Shown here in pieces: positions 36,803-45,667 of a stretch of DNA of 62,635 nucleotides. The translations under genes were made by a program, and so were the position numbers. Source of the DNA: Rhizobium tibeticum (lineage in GTDB: Bacteria > Pseudomonadota > Alphaproteobacteria > Rhizobiales > Rhizobiaceae); the NCBI RefSeq assembly GCF_900110205.1, contig NZ_FOCV01000036.1, forward strand, positions 1 through 62,635, written 5' to 3'. Within the stretch, counting starts at the first letter, position 1; each line of letters starts with the position of its first letter. The notes beneath the pieces were generated by a model. The model did not search any database. It saw only the letters and a program-made list of their open reading frames with translations, and had not been told where the DNA came from.

Positions 36803-38320
36803 TCAACCAGCCATCTGTGCCGGTCGCGCGGCCATGTACTCCTCCAATAGCGCAGCCTGTTCCTTGGTTAGACGCAGGCCGTCCTTCGTTCTTCGCCACA
36901 GCACATCATCTGCGCGTCTGGCCCATTCGTGATCGATGAGATAGCGAACCTCTGCTTCGTAGAGATCGCCACCGAAACAGCGTCCGAGGTCCTCGGTGTT
37001 GGTCGCCCGTCCAAGAAGAACCGACGCCTTCGTGCCGTAGCGGCGCACCAGTCGGCGCGCGTGCCGGTCGGCCAGGAACGGATAGCGGCCCCTCAGCTTG
37101 GCGATTTCAGCCTCATAGCCGGTTGCTGCGAAATCGCCGCCCGGCAGATGGCTTTTCGCTGTCCAGGGCGCGCCTTTGGCACCGATCGCTGCAGCGATTT
37201 TTTCCAGCGCATGCTCGGAAAGCCGCCGATAGGTCGTGAGTTTGCCGCCGAAGACGTTGAGCAGCGGCGCGCTTTCACCCTCGCCTTCGATCTTCAGCAC
37301 GTAGTCGCGGGTTGCCTCCTGGGCCTTGGAAGCGCCGTCATCAAACAGCGGCCGCACGGCCGAATAGGTCCAGACGATGTCTTCCGGTCGCACCGGCTCC
37401 TTGAAATACTCGCTCGCCGCGTTGCAGAGATACAGCGTTTCTTCTTCGGAAATCTTCACATCCTTTGGATCGGCCGAGTAATCGCGGTCGGTGGTACCGA
37501 TCAGTGTGAAGTCCTGCTCGTAGGGGATCGCGAAGATGATGCGATTGTCTGGGTTCTGGAAGAAATAGGCACGCGGATCGTTGAACTTCTTCTTCACCAC
37601 GATATGGCTGCCCTGGACGAGCCGCACATGGTGAGCCTCGTTCTGCCCGAAGGCCGCGCGAATGACGTGATCGACCCAGGGACCGGCTGCATTCACCAGC
37701 ATCCGCGCCTGAAAACTGTTCGCCTGCCCGCTAACGGTGTCGATCGTCTCGATCGACCATAGTCCGTTCTCGCGCCGCGCCGACACGACCTTCGTTCTCG
37801 GCATGATCAGCGCGCCGCGGTCGGCGGCGTCCCTCGCGTTCAACACAACCAGGCGTGCATCGTCGACCCAGCCGTCCGAATACTCGAATGCCTTCGTGAA
37901 GAGCGCCTTCAACGGCTTAGCAGCCGGGTCCCGACGCATATCGAGAACGGCGGTCGGCGGCAACAGCTTGCGGCCGCCGAGATGGTCGTAAAGAAACAGC
38001 CCGAGGCGGATCAGCCATGCCGGTCGAATGCCGCCCTTGTGATAGGGCAGCACGAAGCGCATCGGCCAGATAATGTGCGGCGCCATCGCCCAGAGCACTT
38101 CGCGCTCCATCAGCGACTCGCGCACCAGACGAAACTCGTAATGCTCGAGATATCGCAAGCCCCCATGGATGAGCTTGGTCGCCCCGGAGGACGTGCCGGA
38201 CGCGAAATCGTTCATCTCTGCAAGCGCGACCGTATAGCCGCGCCCAATCGCATCACGCGCGATCCCGCAGCCGTTGATGCCACCGCCGATGATGAAAAGA
38301 TCGTGAATCTGACGGCTCAC
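36803..38320 (-). CDS. glpD: Glycerol-3-phosphate dehydrogenase (aerobic, FAD)
   Basis: A 505-residue membrane-associated flavoprotein that oxidises sn-glycerol 3-phosphate to dihydroxyacetone phosphate and feeds electrons to quinone. The FAD site is FIIGGGINGCGIARDA near the N-terminus, followed by GTSSGATKLIHGGLRYLE. I start it at the GTG at 38320 because GGAGGGGGAAT lies right before it; the ATG 16 codons upstream has no ribosome site. It is the first gene of the glycerol operon, preceded by phased CGAA repeats. Confidence 0.93.
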   Translation of the reverse strand: MSRQIHDLFIIGGGINGCGIARDAIGRGYTVALAEMNDFASGTSSGATKLIHGGLRYLEHYEFRLVRESLMEREVLWAMAPHIIWPMRFVLPYHKGGIRPAWLIRLGLFLYDHLGGRKLLPPTAVLDMRRDPAAKPLKALFTKAFEYSDGWVDDARLVVLNARDAADRGALIMPRTKVVSARRENGLWSIETIDTVSGQANSFQARMLVNAAGPWVDHVIRAAFGQNEAHHVRLVQGSHIVVKKKFNDPRAYFFQNPDNRIIFAIPYEQDFTLIGTTDRDYSADPKDVKISEEETLYLCNAASEYFKEPVRPEDIVWTYSAVRPLFDDGASKAQEATRDYVLKIEGEGESAPLLNVFGGKLTTYRRLSEHALEKIAAAIGAKGAPWTAKSHLPGGDFAATGYEAEIAKLRGRYPFLADRHARRLVRRYGTKASVLLGRATNTEDLGRCFGGDLYEAEVRYLIDHEWARRADDVLWRRTKDGLRLTKEQAALLEEYMAARPAQMAG

Positions 38321-38392
38321 ATTCCCCCTCCGAGCCAGAATATACTGCAACGCAACATGCTTGCGCATTTGCGAAAGTGAATGCAGTTAAAG

Positions 38393-38430
38393 CGAAGATT
38401 ATTCGAATGTCAAACGAATGTTTTTCGAAT
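38393..38430 (-). promoter_or_regulatory. Four direct CGAA repeats with 11-bp spacing upstream of glpD
   Basis: CGAA begins at 38393, 38404, 38415 and 38426, each exactly 11 bases apart; the last three are CGAAT. The repeats lie 73-110 bases upstream of the glpD start codon in an AT-rich stretch. Direct repeats at one helical turn suggest binding of several copies of a regulator on one face, for example a DeoR-type GlpR, whose gene is not in the window. Confidence 0.45.
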
Positions 38431-38530
38431 TTTTGAAAGCGACAGATTTGCCGTGAACGTTAACGTCACAACGGGAGTCACCACGGATACCGCAGGGGCC
38501 TTGCGACACCGCGATCTGTCCCTCCGAGGC

Positions 38531-39355
38531 TCAATATTGTTCGGGCGGCGCTTTGAAATATGCTCGCGGAGCGGCGCCCAGCATCCGTCTGAACATCGTG
38601 GTGAAGGCAGCGACGCTGTCGTAGCCGAGGTCGATGGCGACGGCCGTGACGGCCTCCCCGGCCGCGAGGCGGGGCAAGGCTGTGAATACGGCCGCCTGCT
38701 GGCGCCAGGTCGAGAGACTGATTCCCGTTTCCTTGCGAAAGAGCCGGGTGAAGGCGCGACGGCTCATGGCAAGCCGCTCTGCCCAGTCGTCGATAAGCAG
38801 CCGGGCACTCGGATTTTCTATGAAGCCGCGGCAAAGGGCCGCCAGGCGTACATCCGACGGAAACGGCAATCCCAGCGGCCGGTCAGGAAGCCGCAAGACC
38901 TCTTCCAGCAGCAGGGCCATGACGAGATCATGCCGCCCGCTCGTGGCTCCCGACGGTGACGCGACCGCCTCTATGATCAGCGCGCGGGCAAGATCGGTCA
39001 GTGCCACAACACGAATCGCCGTCGGCGGATCGGCCAAGGCGTTGGGCGCGACATAAGCAGACAGCATGGTGACATCGCCCAGCATGTCGACCATATGCAC
39101 AAGACCCGCGGGTATCCACAGCGCATGCTGCGGCGGCACCATCCAACGCCCCTGCACGGACGACACCATGACGACGCCAGCTCGGGCATAGACGAACTGC
39201 GCGCGGCTATGGCTGTGCGGCTTCACGTGATAGCCGGCCGGATAGTCCGAGGGGATGGCGTAGACCGGCTCGGAGGCAGCCTCGATGGCAGCAAGACGCT
39301 CCACATGAAGCTTGGCCAGCTCGCTCATCGCCAACCGCTGTCCGGATTTTGTCAT
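38531..39355 (-). CDS. AraC-family regulator with N-terminal cupin-like domain
   Basis: A 274-residue regulator. The N-terminal arm and beta-barrel hold GYHVKPHSHSRAQFVYA (the His-rich cupin-like strand), and the C-terminal helix-turn-helix pair holds WAERLAMSRRAFTRLFRKETG and AVTAVAIDLGYDSVAAFTTMFRR. The start is uncertain: ATG at 39355 or at 39328. It is divergent from the MFS gene at 39450, a pairing often seen for exporter control. Confidence 0.87.
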   Translation of the reverse strand: MTKSGQRLAMSELAKLHVERLAAIEAASEPVYAIPSDYPAGYHVKPHSHSRAQFVYARAGVVMVSSVQGRWMVPPQHALWIPAGLVHMVDMLGDVTMLSAYVAPNALADPPTAIRVVALTDLARALIIEAVASPSGATSGRHDLVMALLLEEVLRLPDRPLGLPFPSDVRLAALCRGFIENPSARLLIDDWAERLAMSRRAFTRLFRKETGISLSTWRQQAAVFTALPRLAAGEAVTAVAIDLGYDSVAAFTTMFRRMLGAAPRAYFKAPPEQY

Positions 39356-39449
39356 CTTTGGCCCACTCGCGAAACAACAAGACCAAAACACGAAAGCGGG
39401 ACAACGGCAAGTCGGCTATCTCCGGATCGTCAAATGACGGAGTGGAATC

Positions 39450-40673
39450 GTGACAAACAGCGCAATGACGGCAGAGAGGCACTCTGCGGAACAGACGGTT
39501 TTCGGCATCATCATGGCGGTGAGCTTCTGCCACCTGCTCAACGACACCATGCAGTCGCTGATTCCCGCTCTATATCCGATGATCAAGGAAGGCTACGGCC
39601 TCGATTTTACGCAGATTGGCTTCCTTGGCCTCGTTTTCCAGGTCACGGCATCGCTTCTACAGCCGCTGATCGGCATCTACACAGACAAACGCCCGTTACC
39701 ATACTCGCTGGCAGTCGGCATGGGCTTCACCTTGATCGGCCTGGTGCTCCTGGCCTATGCACATGCCTATTGGGTATTGCTCGTCGGCGCCGGCGTCGTC
39801 GGGCTCGGCTCGGCCGTGTTCCATCCGGAATCCTCACGCGTTGCCCGGCTGGCATCAGGCGGTCGCCACGGCCTTGCCCAGTCGCTGTTCCAGGTTGGCG
39901 GTAATTTCGGCTCGGCGATCGGTCCGCTGCTGGCGGCATTCATCGTGCTGCCGCGCGGCCAGCATAGCGTCGCATGGTTCTCGCTTTCGGCGCTGACTGG
40001 GATGATCATCCTGTGGCGCGTCGGCGCCTGGTATGCCGACCACCGCAAAAGCAACGCCGGCCGCAAGGTAGCCGTGCCCGCCCTAGACCTCCCGCGCAAG
40101 AAAGTCATCGCAGCGATCGGTGTGCTGGCACTTCTGGTGTTCTCGAAGTACGTCTACATGACAAGCCTGTCGAGCTACTACACCTTCTATATGATCGAGC
40201 GCTTCGGGGTATCTGTGCAGCACGCACAGATATTGCTGTTCGTATTCCTCGGCGCCGTCGCCATCGGCACCGTCGCCGGCGGCCCTGTCGTCGACTGGTT
40301 CGGCACCAAGTTCGTGATCTGGTTCTCGATCCTCGGCGCCCTGCCCTTCACGCTTGCCCTGCCTTACGCCGATTACAACTGGACGGTCTTCCTGACGTTC
40401 CTGATCGGCGTGATCCTCGCCTCCGCCTTCTCGGCCATTGTCGTCTTCGCGCAGGAGCTGGTTCCGGGTCGCGTCGGCATGATCGCCGGCCTCTTCTTCG
40501 GCTTTGCCTTCGGCATTGGCGGCATCGGCGCTGCCGGCCTCGGCATGGTGGCAGACCACATGGGCATCGAGTTTGTCTATCGCATCTGCTCATATCTGCC
40601 GCTGCTTGGCCTGCTGACCGTCTTCCTGCCCGATATCGGCAAGGGCCGCCGCCACGCGAAAGCGGGCAGGTAG
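39450..40673 (+). CDS. MFS transporter, fosmidomycin-resistance (Fsr)-like
   Basis: A 407-residue, 12-helix transporter. The N-terminal helix HLLNDTMQSLIPALYPMI and the loop GIYTDKRPLPYSLAVGM are typical of the Fsr group, and AVFHPESSRVARLASGGRHG is its well conserved central motif. The start is a GTG at 39450 with GGAG 8 bases upstream; an ATG at 39465 is possible. Export of a small toxic compound is likely, under the divergent AraC regulator. Confidence 0.88.
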   Translation: MTNSAMTAERHSAEQTVFGIIMAVSFCHLLNDTMQSLIPALYPMIKEGYGLDFTQIGFLGLVFQVTASLLQPLIGIYTDKRPLPYSLAVGMGFTLIGLVLLAYAHAYWVLLVGAGVVGLGSAVFHPESSRVARLASGGRHGLAQSLFQVGGNFGSAIGPLLAAFIVLPRGQHSVAWFSLSALTGMIILWRVGAWYADHRKSNAGRKVAVPALDLPRKKVIAAIGVLALLVFSKYVYMTSLSSYYTFYMIERFGVSVQHAQILLFVFLGAVAIGTVAGGPVVDWFGTKFVIWFSILGALPFTLALPYADYNWTVFLTFLIGVILASAFSAIVVFAQELVPGRVGMIAGLFFGFAFGIGGIGAAGLGMVADHMGIEFVYRICSYLPLLGLLTVFLPDIGKGRRHAKAGR

Positions 40674-40700
40674 GCGACTACTCGCAGGATACGAAACGAC

Positions 40701-40728
40701 AAGGGCCGAGATCACAATCTCGGCCCTT
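40701..40728. terminator. Bidirectional terminator
   Basis: AAGGGCCGAGAT and ATCTCGGCCCTT form a perfect 12-bp stem with a 4-base loop between the convergent MFS and SDR genes. A-rich and T-rich flanks (CGAAACGAC before, TCGATTTTA after) allow it to work from either side. Confidence 0.75.
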
Positions 40729-40759
40729 TCGATTTTACCCTCGATGAGCTGACCGGCAC

Positions 40760-41527
40760 CTAGATAGCGGTGAAGCCGTTGTCGACGAAGAGATGCGCGC
40801 CATTGACGAACATCGATTCGTCGCTGGCAAGGTAGAGCGCGGCACGCGCCACGTCGTCGGGCTCGCCGATACGGCCCTGTTGAGCGGCGATGGCGGCATC
40901 TGAGACATCCACACCAAGCGCCTGCAATTCGCTGACCTCGCGCAACCCATGCGGTGTGCGGATGAAACCGGGGCAGACAGCATTGCAGCGAATGTTGCGA
41001 TCTCTGAACTCGACCCCGATCGCCCGCGCAAACATATGCACTGCGCCCTTCGTCGTGTCGTACAGCACCTCCATCGGCGTTGCCGCGACAGCGGAGATCG
41101 ACGACGTGCAGACGATGGAACCGCCGCCTGCGGCGATCATCCCCGGCAGCACGGCCCGGGTCATCAAGAACATGGATCGCACGTTGACCGCATGCAGCCA
41201 TTCCCACTCGTCGAGTGTCGTTTCCAGGAACGGCTTTATCACGATGGTCCCGGCGTGGTTGAAGAGCACGGTGACGGCACCGAACTTGCCTTCCACACCC
41301 TTGACGGCCTGGATGACAGCCGTCTCTTCGGACACATCGGCGACCCAGTACTCGGCCACATGACCGGCAGCACGGATCTCCTGCGCCGTTTGGCGAGCCG
41401 CCGCTTCATTTCGGTCAATGATCGCTACCTTGGCGCCCTCGGCGGCAAAGAGACGCGAGGCTGCCCCGCCCATGCCCGTCGCGCCACCTGAAACGATTGC
41501 AACTTTCCCCTTCAGCCGGTCCACCAT
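40760..41527 (-). CDS. Short-chain dehydrogenase/reductase
   Basis: A 255-residue NAD(P)-dependent oxidoreductase. It has the cofactor motif SGGATGMGGAASRLF, the NHAG motif, catalytic Ser in CTSSIS and Tyr-Lys in YDTTKG. The ATG at 41527 has AAAGGGGA upstream. It lies after the large catabolic operon on the same strand but is separated from it by 391 bases and a hairpin, so its link to that pathway is uncertain. Substrate unknown. Confidence 0.87.
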   Translation of the reverse strand: MVDRLKGKVAIVSGGATGMGGAASRLFAAEGAKVAIIDRNEAAARQTAQEIRAAGHVAEYWVADVSEETAVIQAVKGVEGKFGAVTVLFNHAGTIVIKPFLETTLDEWEWLHAVNVRSMFLMTRAVLPGMIAAGGGSIVCTSSISAVAATPMEVLYDTTKGAVHMFARAIGVEFRDRNIRCNAVCPGFIRTPHGLREVSELQALGVDVSDAAIAAQQGRIGEPDDVARAALYLASDESMFVNGAHLFVDNGFTAI

Positions 41528-41918
41528 GACCCAGTCCCCTTTGTTCCGCCATCGCGCACTCTCGTTCAAGAGAACGCTGCCGATACCAGTGTTGAAGACA
41601 ATCCCGTCCGATGTCCAGACGCACGGCGCGCCGGCCGGTAACCTTACCAAATAACCAACAAAACAGCTTTCGGTTGTCTCAACGCGCGACAACGGCCATT
41701 TGTATCTCCAGCGGCTCACCATCAGCCGCGGTCCGGAAGGGGTCCGGATCGATAGAGCCCGCCCCGAGGGGCCTGGGGCGGGCTTCCAAAATCAGAACAA
41801 AGACGTACGCGCCGGTGGCAATGCCATCCGGCGTCTTATGGCGCGCTGAACCTGACGCTCCGGCGACTGCTGGGAACAATTCGGGTGGATGCACGCGAAA
41901 GCTGAGAGACTCTCGTCG
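41528..41918. other. Intergenic stretch between glycerate kinase and SDR genes
   Basis: It holds the hairpin listed at 41756-41784 and the promoter of the SDR gene. A 71-codon minus-strand frame at 41679-41894 spans the hairpin and has no ribosome site, so I do not count it as a gene. Confidence 0.4.
41756..41784 (-). terminator. Hairpin, probable end of the catabolic operon
   Basis: AGCCCGCCCC and GGGGCGGGCT form a perfect 10-bp stem with a 9-base loop, about 135 bases downstream of the glycerate kinase stop. No T-run follows on the minus strand, so termination is likely but not certain. Confidence 0.55.
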
Positions 41919-43178
41919 TCACACTACAAAAAAAGCGCGGAAGTCATTGACATTCGTACCAGTAGGCCCCGGCACGAAGAGATCGCCCGTGAGGTTGAAG
42001 GCCGACCACGCGTCGTGGCCTGCGAGGAACGTGCGCGCATCGCCGCCTGCGCTCCTGATGCGCGCCACCGTCCCGCCGTCACAGAACGCGCCCGCATTGT
42101 CTTCCGAGCCGTCGATTCCGTCGGTGTCCGCAGCCAGTGCCACGACGCCGTCGACACCTTGAAGATCGATCGCTGCCGAGAGAAGAAACTCGGAGTTTCG
42201 GCCCCCCTTGCCGTACGTTCCAGCTCCGATACTGACTGTGGTCTCTCCGCCGGAAAGCAGCACGAGAGGCTTTGGAGCCGGTGGGCTTGCTTCGAACTCA
42301 CGAGCGAGCGCCGCATGCATCCGGCCGATATCCTTCGCCTCCCCTTCGATCGAATCCGAAAGAATGAGGGGTTGCACGCCAAGAGATCTCGCCAGATCGG
42401 CAGCTGCCTCCAGGGACACCCGCGCGGAGGCAATCACATGAACTTCGTTGTTCGCAAACACGCTGTCGCCGGCGGTTGGTGCTCTGGCATTGCGGATACA
42501 GTCGATCATGCGCGCCGGAAGATCTATCCGGTAGTCCCGGATCACCCGCAGCGCTTCCTCCGCATCGCTGCGGTCGGGAACCGTTGGCCCGGAGGCGACG
42601 AAGGCCGGATTGTCCCCCGGAACATCCGACACGACCAGGCTGACAACCCTTGCCGGGTGGGCAAGGGCAGCAAGTCGTCCTCCTTTGATGCGAGAGAAAT
42701 GCTTCCTCACAACATTCATTCCGGAAATCGGAGCGCCTGACGCCAGCAATGCCTCGTTCAGGGCGCTCTCGTCAGCGAGGGTAAAGCCGGTCGGGGGCGC
42801 AGGCAAGAGCGCCGACCCGCCACCGGATATCAGCGCGATGACCAGATCGTCGGGCGTCAACCCATGCAGATGGTTCATCAGCGCCTCCGCTGCGACGAGA
42901 CCCGCTCTGTCAGGGACGGGATGGGCCGCCTGGAGAACTTTGGTCGATCGGCACTCGGCGATCGGCCCATGCCTGGCAACAACGAGGCCTTCGAAGGGAT
43001 GAGACCACGCGCGTTCGAACGCGGCAGCCATTTGGCTCGCTGCTTTGCCGGCCCCGACAACGATTGTCCTTCCCTTCGGCGGATCCGGCAGATGGCGGAC
43101 CAACGCCTCGTACGGGTCCGCCGCCCTGACTGCCTCGTGAAATAGGGTTTGCAGGAAAGCTCGTGGATCAGAAATCAA
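41919..43178 (-). CDS. Glycerate 2-kinase (MOFRL/DUF4147 family)
   Basis: A 419-residue kinase expected to turn D-glycerate into 2-phosphoglycerate. It has the N-terminal DUF4147 domain (IVVGAGKAASQMAAAFE, GGGSALLPAP) and the C-terminal MOFRL domain (VLLSGGETTVSIGAGTYGKGGRN, then ADTDGIDGSEDNAGAFCD). It is the last gene of the operon, 41 bases after the second GMC gene, and suggests that a three-carbon product of the pathway leaves as glycerate. Hydroxypyruvate-pathway roles elsewhere in the cell are also possible. Confidence 0.9.
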   Translation of the reverse strand: MISDPRAFLQTLFHEAVRAADPYEALVRHLPDPPKGRTIVVGAGKAASQMAAAFERAWSHPFEGLVVARHGPIAECRSTKVLQAAHPVPDRAGLVAAEALMNHLHGLTPDDLVIALISGGGSALLPAPPTGFTLADESALNEALLASGAPISGMNVVRKHFSRIKGGRLAALAHPARVVSLVVSDVPGDNPAFVASGPTVPDRSDAEEALRVIRDYRIDLPARMIDCIRNARAPTAGDSVFANNEVHVIASARVSLEAAADLARSLGVQPLILSDSIEGEAKDIGRMHAALAREFEASPPAPKPLVLLSGGETTVSIGAGTYGKGGRNSEFLLSAAIDLQGVDGVVALAADTDGIDGSEDNAGAFCDGGTVARIRSAGGDARTFLAGHDAWSAFNLTGDLFVPGPTGTNVNDFRAFFVV

Positions 43179-43219
43179 ACCCTACTCCATTCTAAAAGTT
43201 CGCAGTCCTGACATTCGGT

Positions 43220-44875
43220 CTAGCTGACGATTGCCCTCGCCCTCGGTCGCGTTTCGTTGCGCTCGTGAGCAAAGATTGCTGCGGGCAACGGCGGCAGTCC
43301 CCGGATAAGGTCGGAGCCTCGTTCGCCAACCATAATGGTCGGTGCGTTGGTATTGCAGGATGGAACTCGCGGCATGACCGACGAATCGCACACGCGAAGT
43401 CCCTCGAGACCATGGACCTTGAGATCGAGACCGACAACAGCTTCCGGCCCCGTCCCCATCTTGCACGTGCCGACAGGATGGTGGTCGGTCTTGGCATTCG
43501 CGCAGCCGTAGTGGAAGAGCTGCTCGTCGGTCATTGCCTTCGGGCCCGGCAAACGCTCGGCCAAAACGTAGGGCTTGAGCGCTGCCTGCTGCATGATCTC
43601 GCGTGCGATCTTCAATCCTTCGAGTGACATGACCTTGTCATGCGGGTCGGACCAATAGTTCGGATCGATCAGAGGCGCGGCACTCGGGTCAGCCGAGGAA
43701 AGTCGTACCGTTCCTCGTGAGCGTGGATGCAGGTAGGCCGAGTTCAGGGTCACGCCAGCGTTCTTCAGACGCTCGACCCCCGCCTCGATCCCCGATCCCA
43801 GGCCGAGATGGAACTGAATATCCGGCGACCGCGCCTCCGGGTCGGCATACCAGAAACCGCCGGTCTCAAAGAGAGAGGAGGCAACCGGTCCTGTTTTGAA
43901 CAGGACATACTGAACGCCTGCCCAGATCGTCCTGTGGAGCTTCGCGACGCCGTCGTAGGTGTGGTCGCCGGTGCATTCGGAGATGACGAAGAGATCGAGA
44001 TGATCCTGAAGGTTCCCTCCGACGCCGGGGAGATCGTGGCGCACCTTGACCCCTACCGATCGGAGATGGTCGGCTGGACCGATCCCTGACTGAAGGAGAA
44101 GCTTGGGGGATCCGATCGCGCCGGACGAAACAAGCACCTCGCGTTCGGCGTGAACGATCTCGGCGCCACGTCCGGTTGCGATCTCGACGCCGACGGCGCG
44201 GTTGCCCTCCAGGACAATGCGAGCGACCCGCGCGCCCGTGCGGACCTCTAGGTTCTTCCGCGCCTTGATCGGAGAGAGATATGCCAGAGACGCCGACGAC
44301 CGGCGGCGGTCGCGCTGCGTCAGCTGATAGAAACCGACACCCGCCTGTTGTCGGCCATTGAAGTCATGATTGTAGGGAATGCCAAGTTCCTGGCCCGCCC
44401 GGATATAGGCATCGCAGATCGGCAAGGGCGACACGGGCATCGATACGCCCAAGGGGCCGCCGTAGGAGTGATAGTCGTCGGCAAAGCGCTGATTGTCCTC
44501 TGCGCGCTTGAAGTACGGCAATATGGAGCGATAGTCCCAGCCTTCGCATCCGTCCTCACTTGCCCAGAGGTTATAGTCTGCCGCGTTTCCACGGGTATAA
44601 AGCTGGGCGTTGATCGACGAGCCGCCGCCGATCACCTTGGCTTGCGTATAGCGCAGCACCCTGCCCTTCATGTGCTTCTGCGGGACTGTTTCCCAGCCCC
44701 AACTCGCAACACCCTTTGTCATCTTCGCGAAACCCGCCGGCATGTGGAAGAGTGGGTTCCAGTCGCCCCCACCAGCCTCCAGCAGCAGCACATTGATGTC
44801 GGGATCTTCGCTCAGCCGGTTGGCCAACACGCATCCCGCTGGGCCCGCTCCGGTGATGATATAGTCAAAACGCAT
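43220..44875 (-). CDS. GMC-family FAD oxidoreductase, choline dehydrogenase-like
   Basis: A 551-residue flavoenzyme oxidising an alcohol. FAD site DYIITGAGPAGCVLANRLSE at the N-terminus; GMC signature region GGGSSINAQLYTRGN; catalytic His in DHHPVGTCKMG and Asn in NTNAPTIM. It resembles choline/polyethylene-glycol/alcohol dehydrogenases of the family, but in this operon a sugar or polyol derivative is more likely than choline. It starts 12 bases after the SDR gene. Confidence 0.88.
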   Translation of the reverse strand: MRFDYIITGAGPAGCVLANRLSEDPDINVLLLEAGGGDWNPLFHMPAGFAKMTKGVASWGWETVPQKHMKGRVLRYTQAKVIGGGSSINAQLYTRGNAADYNLWASEDGCEGWDYRSILPYFKRAEDNQRFADDYHSYGGPLGVSMPVSPLPICDAYIRAGQELGIPYNHDFNGRQQAGVGFYQLTQRDRRRSSASLAYLSPIKARKNLEVRTGARVARIVLEGNRAVGVEIATGRGAEIVHAEREVLVSSGAIGSPKLLLQSGIGPADHLRSVGVKVRHDLPGVGGNLQDHLDLFVISECTGDHTYDGVAKLHRTIWAGVQYVLFKTGPVASSLFETGGFWYADPEARSPDIQFHLGLGSGIEAGVERLKNAGVTLNSAYLHPRSRGTVRLSSADPSAAPLIDPNYWSDPHDKVMSLEGLKIAREIMQQAALKPYVLAERLPGPKAMTDEQLFHYGCANAKTDHHPVGTCKMGTGPEAVVGLDLKVHGLEGLRVCDSSVMPRVPSCNTNAPTIMVGERGSDLIRGLPPLPAAIFAHERNETRPRARAIVS

Positions 44876-44887
44876 TTTTCTATCCTG

Positions 44888-45667
44888 TTACAAGCGAGGA
44901 ATGGACAGGCCGCCATCGGCGTCGATCACCGTTCCGGTGGCAAAACCGAAATCACCGGAAGCAAGCGCTGCGCAGATTTTCCCAAGGTCTTCCGCTTCGC
45001 CCCATCGTCTCATCGGCACCAAGCCGTTTTCGATGAGGGCGTCATATTTTGATGTCACGCCTACGGTCATGTCGGTTCGGATAATGCCGGGCCGCACTTC
45101 AAAAACCGCGATTCCGGAATCCGCCAGCCGCAGCGCAAGCCCCTGCGAAAAGGCGGCAAGACCGGCCTTGCTGATGCAGTAATCCAGTCGCTCCGGCGAA
45201 CTTGCCTCGGCGGAGACCGATGTGATGTTGATGATCGATCTTGGATGGAGAGCCGCGCCGGTGACAAGCATGGCCTTCACGACGGCCTGCGTGAAGAACA
45301 CCGTGCCCTTGAGGTTCGTCGCCATGACGGTGTCGAAATTGTCGGGAAGCAGCCCCAGGAAATCTCCCCGGACCACCGCCGCCATGCCGGCATTGTTGAC
45401 GAGGCAATCAATGCGACCGAAGTTCGAGAGAACGGCGCGCACGGTCTCGTCATGCCTCGAAACATCGGAAACATCAGCCTGCAGATAGACTGCATCCACC
45501 CCAAAGGACCGAAGTTCGTCAACGGCGTCCTGGCTACCTTCCTGAGCACCCACGCCAGTGATCGCGATGTCGTAACCGGCTTTCGCCAGCGCGGTCGCGA
45601 TGCCGAGACCGATGCCGCGACGTCCGCCGGTCACTATGCCGACTGGCCTTTCAACGTGGTCTGTCAT
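44888..45667 (-). CDS. Short-chain dehydrogenase/reductase (3-ketoacyl-ACP-reductase-like)
   Basis: A 259-residue NAD(P)-dependent enzyme. It has the cofactor motif TGGRRGIGLGIA, NNAG, and Tyr-Lys in YCISKAG. Its ATG at 45667 overlaps the stop of the first GMC gene (ATGA), which fixes this start against the longer open frame and shows translational coupling. It probably works on a hydroxyl or keto group of the operon's substrate. Confidence 0.88.
   Translation of the reverse strand: MTDHVERPVGIVTGGRRGIGLGIATALAKAGYDIAITGVGAQEGSQDAVDELRSFGVDAVYLQADVSDVSRHDETVRAVLSNFGRIDCLVNNAGMAAVVRGDFLGLLPDNFDTVMATNLKGTVFFTQAVVKAMLVTGAALHPRSIINITSVSAEASSPERLDYCISKAGLAAFSQGLALRLADSGIAVFEVRPGIIRTDMTVGVTSKYDALIENGLVPMRRWGEAEDLGKICAALASGDFGFATGTVIDADGGLSIPRL

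Noticed and set aside
41679..41894. 71-codon minus-strand frame after the glycerate kinase gene
   Set aside because: It spans a perfect terminator-like hairpin, has no ribosome site, and matches no family I know.
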